From: Salibacterium lacus | Lineage (GTDB): Bacteria > Bacillota > Bacilli > Bacillales > Marinococcaceae | Assembly (NCBI RefSeq): GCF_042684865.1 | Contig: NZ_JBHUML010000005.1 | Coordinates: forward strand, 124,001-188,000 | DNA: 64,000 nucleotides | Reading direction: 5' to 3' | Shown here: positions 16,927 through 26,038 of the stretch, piece after piece | How positions within the stretch are numbered: the first letter of the stretch is position 1 | Layout: every line of letters starts with the position of its first letter | The notes under the pieces: generated by a model | Seen by the model: only the letters and a program-made list of their open reading frames with translations | Databases searched by the model: none | Told to the model about the DNA's origin: nothing | Position numbers and translations under genes: made by a program

Positions 16927-17208
16927 TTACTGCTTCAATGCATCCAGAATCTCCTGCTCTGTTTCTTCGGTTCCGATACCGGTTAAAAACGCGCGGGCGT
17001 TGATGACCGGAAATGGATAGTCTTTTTTCGTCACCGTTGTGGTAACTAATAAATCAGCGGAATCTTCGTATTGTGCTATTTCGGAAATTTTGCACTGGAT
17101 GACTTCTGCTTCAATATCGTGGTTCTTGCACATATTTTCAATCGCATCGTTCACGACCGTTGACGTGGCAATACCTGTGCCGCACGCCACAAGCACTCTT
17201 TTTTTCAT
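16927..17208 (-). CDS. gatB: PTS galactitol-type EIIB
   Basis: 93 residues with the phosphorylation loop VACGTGIATSTVV (phospho-Cys at residue 9), the usual length and start of EIIB-Gat proteins. It takes phosphate from EIIA and passes it to the sugar alcohol in EIIC. Its start overlaps the end of the EIIA gene by 4 bases. Confidence 0.92.
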   Translation of the reverse strand: MKKRVLVACGTGIATSTVVNDAIENMCKNHDIEAEVIQCKISEIAQYEDSADLLVTTTVTKKDYPFPVINARAFLTGIGTEETEQEILDALKQ

Positions 17209-17702
17209 CTTGTTTCACCTCCTTGCCGGGATAGTGAGAGCGTGTCTATCAGCGCCTCTTTCCGCTTTGTTTTGTCTTTCGTATTTTTATAAAAAGACAG
17301 CTGTGTTTCGTCCTGAAAAATACTCATCAGCTGCTGCAGCATTGATAACTGCGAATGTTCGTCATCCATGGCGAGCATAAAAACCAGTTCCACCGGGACC
17401 GTCTCCTTTTCTTCGCCCATGATGCCAAACGCAACCGGTTCATCCAGCACGCCGATACTGATTGTTTTTTGACGGACGTGCTCTTTGCTCGTGTGGGGAA
17501 TGGCCACAGCCGGCCCCTTCGTCGGCAAACCAGTGGGGTGTTCGTGCTCCCGGTCGATGACCGCCTGAATATAACTTTCTTCCACAAGTTCATGATCGTA
17601 CAAATTGGCAGCCATCGTCCGCAGCACGTCGTCGGCGTCTGCGGCCTGCATGTTATCCAGTATTAAAGTTTCGTCGATGTGTAAATCACTCAAGGCCGGC
17701 AC
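17205..17702 (-). CDS. gatA: PTS EIIA, fructose/galactitol type
   Basis: 165 residues. The active-site region GPAVAIPHTSKEHV places the phospho-His at residue 70, and the ending (LVFMLAMDDEHSQLSMLQQLMSIF) is typical of the PTS_EIIA type 2 domain. It accepts phosphate from HPr and donates it to EIIB. It lies directly downstream of the regulator, with which it probably shares a transcript. Confidence 0.92.
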   Translation of the reverse strand: MPALSDLHIDETLILDNMQAADADDVLRTMAANLYDHELVEESYIQAVIDREHEHPTGLPTKGPAVAIPHTSKEHVRQKTISIGVLDEPVAFGIMGEEKETVPVELVFMLAMDDEHSQLSMLQQLMSIFQDETQLSFYKNTKDKTKRKEALIDTLSLSRQGGETR

Positions 17703-17719
17703 TCCTTCTGCTTGTAGTC

Positions 17720-19771
17720 TTAAAAGGCATATTTCTGCAGGATCGTTTGGATTTGATCGGTCGTTGCTGCATTCCTTAAATTTTCTATATCGCTTTGGTT
17801 CTGGGACAATTTCATAATCTGACGCAGCGCCTGCAGGTGGTCGTGTTTATCCATCGCGGCGATGACGAAAATGAATTGGGCCCGGTGCGTGTCATCAAAC
17901 GACACGCTTTCTTCCAGTTTCAGCAGGCTCATTCCCATCTGCTGCACCCCGTTTTCCGGGCTGGCATGGGGGATGGCTACGTGGTTTCCGAGTATAAAAT
18001 ATGGATCGTCCTGTCCCTGCGCCAGCATCGCCTCCACGTATTCTTCGGTAATGCTTGCTTCTTCCACCAGCGGCCGGGCTGCCGCCTGCAGGGCACCGGT
18101 CCAGTCCGCCGCTTTAGGAAGGATGCGGATTCGTTCCGGGGTGACCATTTCATACAATTGGGGTTTACGCTGAACGGCTGGATCAGCATCCGCCGACCCG
18201 CTGTCCCGGTGCACGTATTTCTCAAGCTCCTGCTGCAGGGCATCTTCATCGGACACATGGGCGTGTTTGTGCACGATGTCCAGCATCGTTTCCACGCTTA
18301 AATGTTCCGGGGTATACCCGTGCAGCTCCGACATCACCTGCCGGCGCAGCCGTTTTTTCTCATCGGGGTCCAGCATCTTGCTTACGAGAAACAGCGTCGC
18401 CTTCGTTTGGACAAAGACCGGGGAAAACACGACGTCGTATTCCAGTTCATATTTCTGGAAATCCCGGACCGATAACGCGTCCAAAAAGACGAGTTCCGGA
18501 AATACATCGCGCAACTCCCCGAACAGAAGTCTTGAAACCGAGACACCGTGCGGGCAGACGACGAGCGCTTTCGTCTTGCTGTGAATGCTGTCCCCCTGCC
18601 TGGTCAGCCAGCCGCCGATTAACATCGTAATGTACGTTGTTTCGTTGTCCGGCATCGGCTCTCCAATCAGCGTCTCAAGCGGTCCGGTCGACTGCTTCAC
18701 CAAGTGATGCAGTTCCTGAAATTCTTCACTGATCCCAAGCTCCCATTCATTGATGTCGGTCAGCTTGTATTTCACCCGGTAATAGGCGGGTTTCACGTGA
18801 AGCATCAACCGGTGGAGCAGCTGCTCTTTATTATGCAGATGAATACAGGAATACGTTTCAAACAACCGCACCATGTCTTCAAGCGCTGTGAGGAGATCCG
18901 GAATGGCATCTTCTGTCAGATCCTGCGCCCAGTACACATTGGCAGTGAGCAGATGGAGCGTAATAAACAGGCGCTCCTCCACCGGCACTTCCGCCCGTCC
19001 TTCGAGAATTTTTTCTGTTGCTTTCCATTCTTTTGTGTCCATCACTTCTTCATAATGAATATAAAACGAATCTATACAGTGCCCCTGGCTTACTCTGCGC
19101 AGCAGAAGCGACAGCACGTAAGGCATGGATTCCATTTTCTCGTCAGTGAATTTCAGCTGCAGGCTGTGCTCGATGTCCTGAATCACCTCCTGAAAAAATG
19201 TGATCTCTTCTTCATGAAGCTCCGTCGTCTCAAGGAAGCGTCCCTTTGCCCCGGAATGCCCCATGATGCGGGCCACGGTGTGGAGCAGGACCTGACGGAT
19301 GGCGAATTCCTTCCCTTCCAGTTCGTACCCGGTCCGCCTGGAATACGTGACGGTGACGTCGTAGGGTGCGAGCCGTTCCTGCACTTTTTTCAGATCATTC
19401 AACGCTGTGTTTTTGCTGACATCAAGCGCGCTCGTGAAATGTATGAGGGACAGCTCTTCCGGGCCGCCCAGGAGCAGAAGAAGCAGGATATCCTCCCTCT
19501 CTTTTTCTGAAAGAACGTTGTCTTCCTGCTGCTCTTTCGTTTCACCTCCGAAAAGCGTGGATGAAACAACCGGATCAATCAGGAACAGCCCCTGTCTCGT
19601 CCGCTCAATGCAGGGCAGATTTTTCGTTTTCAGCCAGCCGTTGATTTTGTCAAAACTGTATTTCAGCTGGCGCCGGTTCAGGTTGTACTTGACCTCAAGA
19701 TCTTTGCTGTTCAGACCGGGATTAGCAGCCAGTTCATTCAGTAGATCACTGCTCCGCTGGTCAAGCTGCAT
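17720..19771 (-). CDS. PRD-containing transcriptional regulator (BglG/MtlR type)
   Basis: 683 residues from the ATG at 19771, which has an AAAGGGGGGAGA ribosome site. Order of parts: N-terminal winged-helix segments (LNELAANPGLNSKDLEVKYNLNRR and further HTH-like residues to ~170), two PRD domains (about 170-400), an EIIB-like domain with VVCPHGVSVSRLLF, and a C-terminal EIIA domain with NHVAIPHASPENG. This is the MtlR/LicR architecture: a DNA-binding activator whose activity is set by PTS phosphorylation. As first gene of the gat operon it should activate it only when the polyol is present. A cre site sits 50 bases upstream. Confidence 0.9.
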   Translation of the reverse strand: MQLDQRSSDLLNELAANPGLNSKDLEVKYNLNRRQLKYSFDKINGWLKTKNLPCIERTRQGLFLIDPVVSSTLFGGETKEQQEDNVLSEKEREDILLLLLLGGPEELSLIHFTSALDVSKNTALNDLKKVQERLAPYDVTVTYSRRTGYELEGKEFAIRQVLLHTVARIMGHSGAKGRFLETTELHEEEITFFQEVIQDIEHSLQLKFTDEKMESMPYVLSLLLRRVSQGHCIDSFYIHYEEVMDTKEWKATEKILEGRAEVPVEERLFITLHLLTANVYWAQDLTEDAIPDLLTALEDMVRLFETYSCIHLHNKEQLLHRLMLHVKPAYYRVKYKLTDINEWELGISEEFQELHHLVKQSTGPLETLIGEPMPDNETTYITMLIGGWLTRQGDSIHSKTKALVVCPHGVSVSRLLFGELRDVFPELVFLDALSVRDFQKYELEYDVVFSPVFVQTKATLFLVSKMLDPDEKKRLRRQVMSELHGYTPEHLSVETMLDIVHKHAHVSDEDALQQELEKYVHRDSGSADADPAVQRKPQLYEMVTPERIRILPKAADWTGALQAAARPLVEEASITEEYVEAMLAQGQDDPYFILGNHVAIPHASPENGVQQMGMSLLKLEESVSFDDTHRAQFIFVIAAMDKHDHLQALRQIMKLSQNQSDIENLRNAATTDQIQTILQKYAF

Positions 19772-19820
19772 CGTCTCCCCCCTTTCCATATGTTCATTCT
19801 ATCATCGGAACAAGCTTTGA

Positions 19821-19834
19821 TGTATACGCTTTCA
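19821..19834 (-). promoter_or_regulatory. Candidate CcpA (cre) site of the PTS operon
   Basis: On the minus strand TGAAAGCGTATACA fits the cre consensus TGWAARCGYTWNCA at nearly every position. It lies upstream of the regulator gene and would put the operon under catabolite repression. Identified by eye. Confidence 0.65.
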
Positions 19835-19911
19835 TCCCAGTCTCTTGCACGTTCGATTGTCACACACTGTGATGGTTTTATGCAGGGGGCGTCCTGATGC
19901 TGTTTGCATGC

Positions 19912-20032
19912 GGATCGATTGGGAAAATCCGGGAATCGAGGGAGAAATCCAGAGAATCGATCGAGAAAAAGAGAAAAAGCCCGGGAATCGATGCAGAAAC
20001 GCACGGATTGATGCAGAAATCGCGGAAATCGA
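19912..20032. repeat. Family E array, GAATCGA iterons
   Basis: Cores GATCGA, GAATCGA, GAATCGA, GAATCGA, GATTGA and GAAATCG start at 19913, 19933, 19954, 19985, 20006 and 20025: spacings 20, 21, 31, 21, 19. Most units continue with GAGAAA or GCAGAAA. The spacing again centres on 21 bases, as in family A, with unrelated sequence. Confidence 0.7.
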
Positions 20033-20107
20033 ATCATAAAGGCGCAGCCGTTTCTCCCGGAATTCCTTTTCACCGGCCGGGGATTTCTGCAATCAATGCC
20101 TAGGATC

Positions 20108-20545
20108 CGCTAACGGTCATTTGTCTGCCTCGGACGCCGGGAATTGGTCCTTAGACAGCGTCAAGCGACTTATTCCAGTAGGGAGCGGCGGTGAAGTGGT
20201 CCCTGGAGCGTTCTAACGACCAATCCGGCTTTCGCTCCAGCATGCAATCGGTCGCCAGGACTGCTCTAACGACCTTCTTCCCCCTGACCAGCCAGAGGAA
20301 TCGTCGTTAGCGCGTACATGCCCCAGGGGAAAAGCGTTGAATGGGTGTCCGGGGGAAGGGCGGCCTGGTGCTCTTCCCTAACGACCAATTTTCCATTCCG
20401 GCTGGCGGGAATCAGTCGTTAGCTGGGAGTCAGCGGCCAATTTCAGCTTAGGTCAGCGGTGTATTGGCCACTGGAGCGTTCTAACGACCAATCCAGCTTT
20501 CGCCTCGGCGTGCCGTTGGTCCCCAGACCTGCTCTAACGACCACT
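20108..20545. repeat. Family D array, CTAACGACC palindromic modules
   Basis: CTAACGACC occurs near 20213, 20265, 20388, 20480 and 20533, and its inverse CGTTAG near 20305 and 20418. The segment 20200-20275 recurs with changes at 20468-20542, a 75-bp direct repeat 268 bases apart. One clear palindrome runs CTAACGACCAATT to AATCAGTCGTTAG (20388-20422). No coding sense. Confidence 0.7.
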
Positions 20546-20581
20546 TCCTCCCTCTCCCGCCGGTGAAACAGTCTTCAGCGC

Positions 20582-20611
20582 AAAAAAAGACAGCAGAGCG
20601 TATCTGCTGTC
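20582..20611 (-). terminator. Terminator of the Gfo/Idh/MocA gene
   Basis: Minus strand: GACAGCAGA, 5-nt loop, TCTGCTGTC, then TTTTTTT. Perfect 9-bp stem. Confidence 0.9.
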
Positions 20612-20622
20612 GGGGGGGGGGG
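20612..20622. repeat. Homopolymer G11 tract
   Basis: Eleven consecutive G between the stop codon region and the terminator. It may vary in length between cells or be a sequencing weak point; no effect on a protein is expected. Confidence 0.8.
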
Positions 20623-20628
20623 AGCTCT

Positions 20629-21621
20629 CTACTTTGTTTGGTTCTCATGATTCGTGATTTCAACGACCTGTCCGGTTTTTGCGGATCGGAGGGCGGCAGC
20701 GGTGATCTGCTGGGTTTTGAGCGCATCGCTGTAATCTGATTGGATTTCAGAAGTATCTCCGCTTTTCACCGCTTCGATAAAGGTTTCATTTTCTTTTTCA
20801 TACGGGTCGTCGCGGTCATTATATTCTTCCATCACGCCGCCGCTGTCATGCTCCACACGGTCCGGCTGCCAGCTTAAAATGCCGTCATCGGTGTAGAAGG
20901 TGATGCCGATGTCGTGAACATGCGGCGGCAGGACACACGTGTTGGAGAAGTTCGCAATAATGCCGTTTTCAAGCGTCAACGTTACTGCGCCAACATCGGC
21001 GATGGATACATTATTTTCGTCTTTACCCAGGATTGTGTTCGCAAAGACAGCATACACGCTCTTCACTTCCCCGGCAGTGAAACGAAGCAGATCGACCAGA
21101 TGAATCGTCTGCTCATTGAACTGCCCGCCGGACCTTTCCTGGTCGGTCCACCAGGCCGTCTGCGGAATGCCGCTCATCCAGCGTCCGGTAATCATCCCGA
21201 TCTCCTGAAGCTCGAGAAAGTTCTTCATCGTCTGCGTATTCTGCTTGTACCGGAAATGATAGCCGACCGAGGTGATCAGCGATTTCTCCTCAATCTGACG
21301 GGCAAAATCAGCCGGCATGTCCGCTTCGTTGCTGAGCGGTTTTTCTACAAAAAACGGAATGCTGCGGTCGATCAGCTCCTGTTCAATCGAGCCGTGCGCC
21401 ATCGGAGGAACGCACACATAAGCCGCATCCAGCTTTTCGGTATCGAGCATTTCCGCCAGATCGCCGTAACCGGTGGCTTCGTACTGCTTCGCCATCCGCT
21501 CCGCCTTCTCCTGACTCGTGCCAAAAAATGCAGCAATATTCACGTCCCGTCGGGTGGATAGAATGTCGGCATGCTTTTTACTGAAATTCCCGGTTCCCAT
21601 GAATCCAATATTTATTGTCAT
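20629..21621 (-). CDS. Gfo/Idh/MocA family oxidoreductase
   Basis: 330 residues from the ATG at 21621, which has AAAGGAG 7 bases upstream. N-terminal Rossmann domain INIGFMGTGNFSKKHA (NAD(P)-binding GxGxxx) and the family's EKPLSNEA motif with the catalytic-type Lys. The GYHFRY and QTIHLVDLLRF segments belong to the C-terminal substrate domain. Such enzymes oxidise or reduce sugars, inositols or their derivatives; the substrate is unknown. It is transcribed alone. Confidence 0.9.
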   Translation of the reverse strand: MTINIGFMGTGNFSKKHADILSTRRDVNIAAFFGTSQEKAERMAKQYEATGYGDLAEMLDTEKLDAAYVCVPPMAHGSIEQELIDRSIPFFVEKPLSNEADMPADFARQIEEKSLITSVGYHFRYKQNTQTMKNFLELQEIGMITGRWMSGIPQTAWWTDQERSGGQFNEQTIHLVDLLRFTAGEVKSVYAVFANTILGKDENNVSIADVGAVTLTLENGIIANFSNTCVLPPHVHDIGITFYTDDGILSWQPDRVEHDSGGVMEEYNDRDDPYEKENETFIEAVKSGDTSEIQSDYSDALKTQQITAAALRSAKTGQVVEITNHENQTK

Positions 21622-21726
21622 GTCCAGTCTCCTTTTCATGCTTTATTCTTATTCTACCACTTCTGCCCCTGTCCCTTCATCTCCTTTATTGATTCCTGAT
21701 TTTTTACGAAGCAGCTGCTACGGTGG

Positions 21727-21902
21727 TTGTGGACATTTCAAGCGGCAAAATGTCCAGTATCGGCCGGTTACGGACATTTGGGAGGGAAAAGTGTCCAATA
21801 TCCTGAGGTTACAGCCATTTTAACAGCCTTCGTCCCTATTTTTGTCCGTAATACAGGTTTTACAGACATTTTCTTCGGTAAAGTGTCCGTAAAAACCCTA
21901 AG
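21727..21902. repeat. Family F array, ~41-nt GGACATTT hairpin units (4 units)
   Basis: Four units of about 41-50 bases, each opening with GGTTACGGACATTT or a variant and closing with AAATGTCC or AAGTGTCCGTAA. Each unit can fold as a hairpin (GGACATTT / AAATGTCC). The same four-unit design is found at 55765-55937, 34 kb away. Confidence 0.75.
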
Positions 21903-22056
21903 CAGTATATGAACAAACAATATTATGAGAGAAAAGCACTATCCCTGCATCGAATTTCCTGTTTTTATCTTTTTTTCCACACCCTCTTTCTCCATACCAT
22001 TTCTTTTTGTATGCTGGATCATGTGTGGAAAATCGTAACAGAAGCAGGAGGTTATT

Positions 22057-22833
22057 ATGAAACAGATATTTTTCTTGATTTTATGTACAGTGACAGTAAC
22101 CGTCATGGCTGCGTGCGGCAGCAACGGAGAGAATGCGGAGTCTTCGGCAGGAGCCGAAGAGAGCGGAGCGGCTGAAGAACAGCAGGAAGAAGCTGAAAAC
22201 AGTCCGGAGGAAACGGCGGCATCAGAAGAAACGGACACCGGTTCTGAAAGTGCTGATTCGGAAGGAACCGGTGAAGATGAGGCTGGTGGAAGCGCCGACG
22301 GAGAAAACTACGAACCGTATGAATATGAGGAAGTGTGGGCGGATGTGGGACTCGAAGTGGAATCCTCCAAAGAAGCCCTGCAAAGCGATTATGAGAAATT
22401 GGTCAAAGCCTTAACAAATGAACATAAACAGCAGTATGATTCTTACGTAAATGGAGTTACAACCGCCATTGAGGCAGAGACAACCATTGAACTTCACTAT
22501 AATCGTTTCATGAATAACGTTCCTGATATACTTATGGACACAAAGCGCGTGGAGCTGGAAACAAGAGAGATTGATTTTGTCCGGCAGCAGCTTATTAAAG
22601 GAATGGAAAATATGATAGACGCGATTGAGCCGATGGATACCGAACTGGAAGGGAAGACTGCGCAAGAAGCGTTGGACGAATTGAACAGCGCGATTGACGA
22701 ATCCAATCATTATGATGCTTTAGGCCATGTCCAGCTTCAGCGCATTCTGGAGGAAACCGGTGCCCTTAAACCTGAAAACGAAGATGATTACCTTGATTTT
22801 ATCGACGAACAGCTGAATGAGGAGAAACTGTAA
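22057..22833 (+). CDS. Lipoprotein with long acidic linker
   Basis: 258 residues, AGGAGG ribosome site. A lipoprotein signal ends in the lipobox VMAAC (Cys near residue 20). Residues about 21-85 are almost only Glu, Ser, Ala, Gly and Asp. The rest is helical and charged (YEKLVKALTNEHKQQYDSYVNG ... FVRQQLIKGMENMIDAIEPMDTELEGK). It is probably anchored on the outer face of the membrane with the acidic stretch as a spacer. No known domain recognised. Confidence 0.8.
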   Translation: MKQIFFLILCTVTVTVMAACGSNGENAESSAGAEESGAAEEQQEEAENSPEETAASEETDTGSESADSEGTGEDEAGGSADGENYEPYEYEEVWADVGLEVESSKEALQSDYEKLVKALTNEHKQQYDSYVNGVTTAIEAETTIELHYNRFMNNVPDILMDTKRVELETREIDFVRQQLIKGMENMIDAIEPMDTELEGKTAQEALDELNSAIDESNHYDALGHVQLQRILEETGALKPENEDDYLDFIDEQLNEEKL

Positions 22834-22843
22834 ACATAAGAAG

Positions 22844-22876
22844 GAGCTGCCCCGGATGGCACCGGGCAGCTCTTTT
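22844..22876 (+). terminator. Terminator of the lipoprotein gene
   Basis: GAGCTGCCC and GGGCAGCTC arms followed by TTTT. It lies between convergent genes. Confidence 0.85.
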
Positions 22877-22889
22877 ACGTGTTTTCTTC

Positions 22890-25220
22890 TTACCGCATCA
22901 TCTGTTCTGCATCCCGCAGTAATGAATCTGCGGCTTGTTTGGAAATATGCTTTCCCCGCTGCGCGTGAACATGATTGATGAAAGGCTGGAGATTATCCTG
23001 TTTCAGCTTCGCCTGTAAGCTGTTTGCTATTCCTTTGTTTTTGATCAAACCTTCGTCCGTAAATGTCGTTACATCCCGGCGGAGGGTATCCGGGGTAATC
23101 GATCTGGTGAGGGCGATATAGTCTAGTTCGGCATAGCTGCTCCCCTTTTCGAACGTGATCGTATTATCCCCTTCGTTTAACTCAATCTCGGTCGTTTTCA
23201 GGTTTCTTGTACCGAAATTGGGAACATCACTCATCCATCCCCCCGAATTCTCGTACGCTATCTCCGACGATTGTCCGCCGTTCACAGAAAGAGAATGGGT
23301 GCTCTCGGCATCTGTTCCGTCCGCATAGCCGATTTCCATCGTGTATGCGCCGCCGGCCGGCACTTCGATATCAAAGGTCACGCTGCTGTCATCATAGTCA
23401 ATATTGCCTACAAACTCTCCATCTGAGGCATAGCTGGAATGATGGGTTACAGCATTTTCAATCGCAGCATTCTCTGCCTCCGCGCGGAGATGGAACGGCC
23501 CCTCCGGCTTCGTGCCAACCTGAAGGTAATCGACGTCCACCGTGCCGTCCGCCGATAGACGTATAGTGTTGCTGCCAGCATCGAGATGAGCTGTCGTGCG
23601 GAAGGTTTCATAGCCGGACCTTGGCGATTCTGAAAGAGCGATATCCCGGGGAGCTCCATTTATCTCCAGCTCCTGCGCTCCATCACCATCCGTTATACCT
23701 GCATACCGCAGCTCTATTTCATACTCCCCGTCTTCCGGAGCATTCACCTGAAAATCAAGACTGTCATCCTCGAGAGCCACGTATTTGTTATTGGACACAT
23801 AGGTCCCGGCATCTGCCTCCTGACCCGGATGTTCAGCAGCATGTTCTGCTTCATAGCGTGACGCGTCTTCTCCAGAGCTCGTGATGGTCAGGTTGTAACC
23901 GGATGACTCTTCCATATCCGTCACTGGAATCGTCAGGCTGTCACCGGTGAGCGTGAATTCTCCCTCAAACACGGTCGCCGGTTCACTTAACGGCGTGTCT
24001 ACTCCGTGCCACGACGCTTCTTCCACCTTCACGTGGGCGGTATCATCCAGAAACGCGGCCTCATCCAATCCGTCGATGGAAAGCACGCCGTCTCCGTCAT
24101 GACCGCCGAAGATTCCCTTTATTTCTTCTTTGTCCTGACTGATACTCACCGTCCCTTCGAGTCCGGCTTCGTCTGTGGCGGCAGGTTCTGTCATCACCAT
24201 GTTTCCTGACATGTCCCCGTACCACTTGTACGTCCACCATGCACCGTTTGGTTCCATGTCACTCGTTAATAAATTACTGAGACGTCCGGGCCGGTACCAG
24301 AAAGCCAGGTTGGCCGTATCCACGCCGGCTCTTTCAAATGGTGCAATGTACTGGATCATCGCACCCGGCACCGCCTGCTCGGACTGGACACCGTACTCAT
24401 TTATACTAATGCGGAGCGGCTCGATACCAAGCTCTTTCTCAAGCGCCCTGTAGTCCTCTACGTGCGATTCAATCGCCCATGGTGCCGGTCCGTTTTCATG
24501 ATTGCCTTCCGGATTCCCGAGCTCATGCCAGCTCATTATATCGGGCAGGGTATTCGTATCTCTCGCGTGAATTAAAAATTCCCGGAGCAGCGGTTCATCG
24601 TACTGGGTGAAACTGGGGCCGATAATGTCTGTTTCTGTGTCCATTTCTTTGATCAGATTGTATGTTCGTTCCCAGCCTTCCAGGAAGGGCCCCGCCGCTT
24701 CTTCATCCCACGTCCATTCCGGTTCATTCCATATTTCATATCCATAAATGTTGTCTGATTCGGATTCCTTCGTGTCCTGAACGATTTCTCTCACTTTCGT
24801 CTCCCAGTCATTCCACCCTTCCCATTGATAAGGAAAGTCCGGGTAGATATCAGGCATCCGGATCGTGACAGATGCCTTGGCCTCTTCCGCGATTGGCGCC
24901 ACTTCCAGGGAATCTCCCAATACCTTTGTTTCCCCATTTGGAAAATGAGTGCCGCCCGGAGCCATCTGTGTAAACATTTTAGGCTTTGTCGGATTCACCA
25001 GTTCCTGCGGCGGATATCCTGCTTCGCCCAGCCCGTAAAGAGCCCCTGACGCTACCTGGGTAACCGGCCGGTATTCATGACCGACATCCACCCGCAGTGT
25101 TTCCACGTCACTGGTTCCGTTCTCCTCTGCCTTCACGCTGTCCGAATGCGACGGAACGCCCGCGCCGGTACCGGCAACAATGAAAAGTCCCGCTGCTGCC
25201 AACCTCAGCTTTTCTTTCAT
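22890..25220 (-). CDS. Secreted clan A glycoside hydrolase with two CBM6/35-type modules
   Basis: 776 residues with a Sec signal peptide. A (beta/alpha)8 catalytic domain spans about 40-370: GYEIWNEPEW carries the acid/base Glu (E166) and ISINEYGV the nucleophile Glu (E275), the clan A arrangement seen in GH39/GH5-like enzymes. A beta-sandwich follows (about 370-450). Then come two carbohydrate-binding-like modules, RYEAEHAAEHPG (about 455-575) and LRAEAENAAIEN (about 580-710), both starting with the EAE motif of CBM6/35. The C-terminal ~60 residues are helical. It should cut a plant polysaccharide outside the cell; the nearby GH127 gene suggests an arabinose-containing substrate, which is inference. 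Confidence 0.83.
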   Translation of the reverse strand: MKEKLRLAAAGLFIVAGTGAGVPSHSDSVKAEENGTSDVETLRVDVGHEYRPVTQVASGALYGLGEAGYPPQELVNPTKPKMFTQMAPGGTHFPNGETKVLGDSLEVAPIAEEAKASVTIRMPDIYPDFPYQWEGWNDWETKVREIVQDTKESESDNIYGYEIWNEPEWTWDEEAAGPFLEGWERTYNLIKEMDTETDIIGPSFTQYDEPLLREFLIHARDTNTLPDIMSWHELGNPEGNHENGPAPWAIESHVEDYRALEKELGIEPLRISINEYGVQSEQAVPGAMIQYIAPFERAGVDTANLAFWYRPGRLSNLLTSDMEPNGAWWTYKWYGDMSGNMVMTEPAATDEAGLEGTVSISQDKEEIKGIFGGHDGDGVLSIDGLDEAAFLDDTAHVKVEEASWHGVDTPLSEPATVFEGEFTLTGDSLTIPVTDMEESSGYNLTITSSGEDASRYEAEHAAEHPGQEADAGTYVSNNKYVALEDDSLDFQVNAPEDGEYEIELRYAGITDGDGAQELEINGAPRDIALSESPRSGYETFRTTAHLDAGSNTIRLSADGTVDVDYLQVGTKPEGPFHLRAEAENAAIENAVTHHSSYASDGEFVGNIDYDDSSVTFDIEVPAGGAYTMEIGYADGTDAESTHSLSVNGGQSSEIAYENSGGWMSDVPNFGTRNLKTTEIELNEGDNTITFEKGSSYAELDYIALTRSITPDTLRRDVTTFTDEGLIKNKGIANSLQAKLKQDNLQPFINHVHAQRGKHISKQAADSLLRDAEQMMR

Positions 25221-25305
25221 CCCCTATTCCTCCTTGATGAAAATAGAATGGTAAAAGAGCCAATCTTCCGGATAAAAAACCTGTCCCCTGTGTTCCGACA
25301 CCTTG

Positions 25306-25319
25306 TGTAAGCGCGATCA
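25306..25319 (+). promoter_or_regulatory. Possible cre site upstream of the glycoside hydrolase
   Basis: TGTAAGCGCGATCA differs from the cre consensus at one core position. It lies 86 bases upstream of the start codon. Weak, by-eye call. Confidence 0.4.
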
Positions 25320-25442
25320 TTTTTTGTCGCTGTAAAGATGTCATGGTTTTGCTGTTACTCAAAGGATACCATTCTATATCCATGAAATCGGTAGCTGGAA
25401 CAGAAGAATAGGTGGAACATTCTTACTTTATTTCATAACCTG

Positions 25443-25928
25443 TCACAAAAAAACATGGGAAGCTTCTATGGTCTCCCCGAGACGCAGGAGACCGAAGGAG
25501 CAGTACGGAGCTCGGCGCCGGTATAAGAGCGATCCCGGGTTAAACAGCAAGGTTTTGCCGCTGTAGCGGAGGAGCGGCTGATGGGAGTGGCCGAAGATGA
25601 GAATATCGGGCGGTTCCTCGAAGGCTTCAAGTGCGCGTTTTTCAGTTGTTTTTTCCCCGCCGTGACCATGGACCACACCAAGGCTCCAGCCCTTTTTTAG
25701 GAAGTGTTGTTTTTCCGGTACAAGCTCTTTCATGTCCTCTCCATCTACATTCCCGTAGACACCGGTGACTTCCCCGTACTGCCTCAGCTGGTCATACACC
25801 TCCGGCACCTGCCAGTCCCCGGTATGGATAATTTGATCTGCCGTTTTTAATTCCTCTGTTAATTTACCCGGCAGAGAGTACTCTGGTTTTCGTATGTGGG
25901 TATCCCCAAGCACAACGATTCTCGTCAT
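25443..25928 (-). CDS. YfcE/MJ0936-family metallophosphoesterase
   Basis: 161 residues from the ATG at 25928 (AAAGGAG upstream). All metal-binding motifs are present: VVLGDTHI, IIHTGDW, VYGNVDG, VHGHGG and FGHSHQPL. The family includes phosphodiesterases acting on small substrates or cyclic nucleotides; the substrate is not known. Longer upstream frame sequence lacks a ribosome site. Confidence 0.88.
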   Translation of the reverse strand: MTRIVVLGDTHIRKPEYSLPGKLTEELKTADQIIHTGDWQVPEVYDQLRQYGEVTGVYGNVDGEDMKELVPEKQHFLKKGWSLGVVHGHGGEKTTEKRALEAFEEPPDILIFGHSHQPLLRYSGKTLLFNPGSLLYRRRAPYCSFGLLRLGETIEASHVFL

Positions 25929-26038
25929 AGCTGCTTTCTCCTTTTTTTCTTCTATTATACCTTTTACACATAGAGGTTTACATCCCGGACAAAGGAGGAA
26001 ACCAAAGAAAGGAAGCTTTATGTAAAGGGAGTCATAAG

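Noticed and set aside
25466..25681. 71-codon frame in the metallophosphoesterase gene
   Set aside because: Same-strand shadow in another frame of a gene with all metal-binding motifs.
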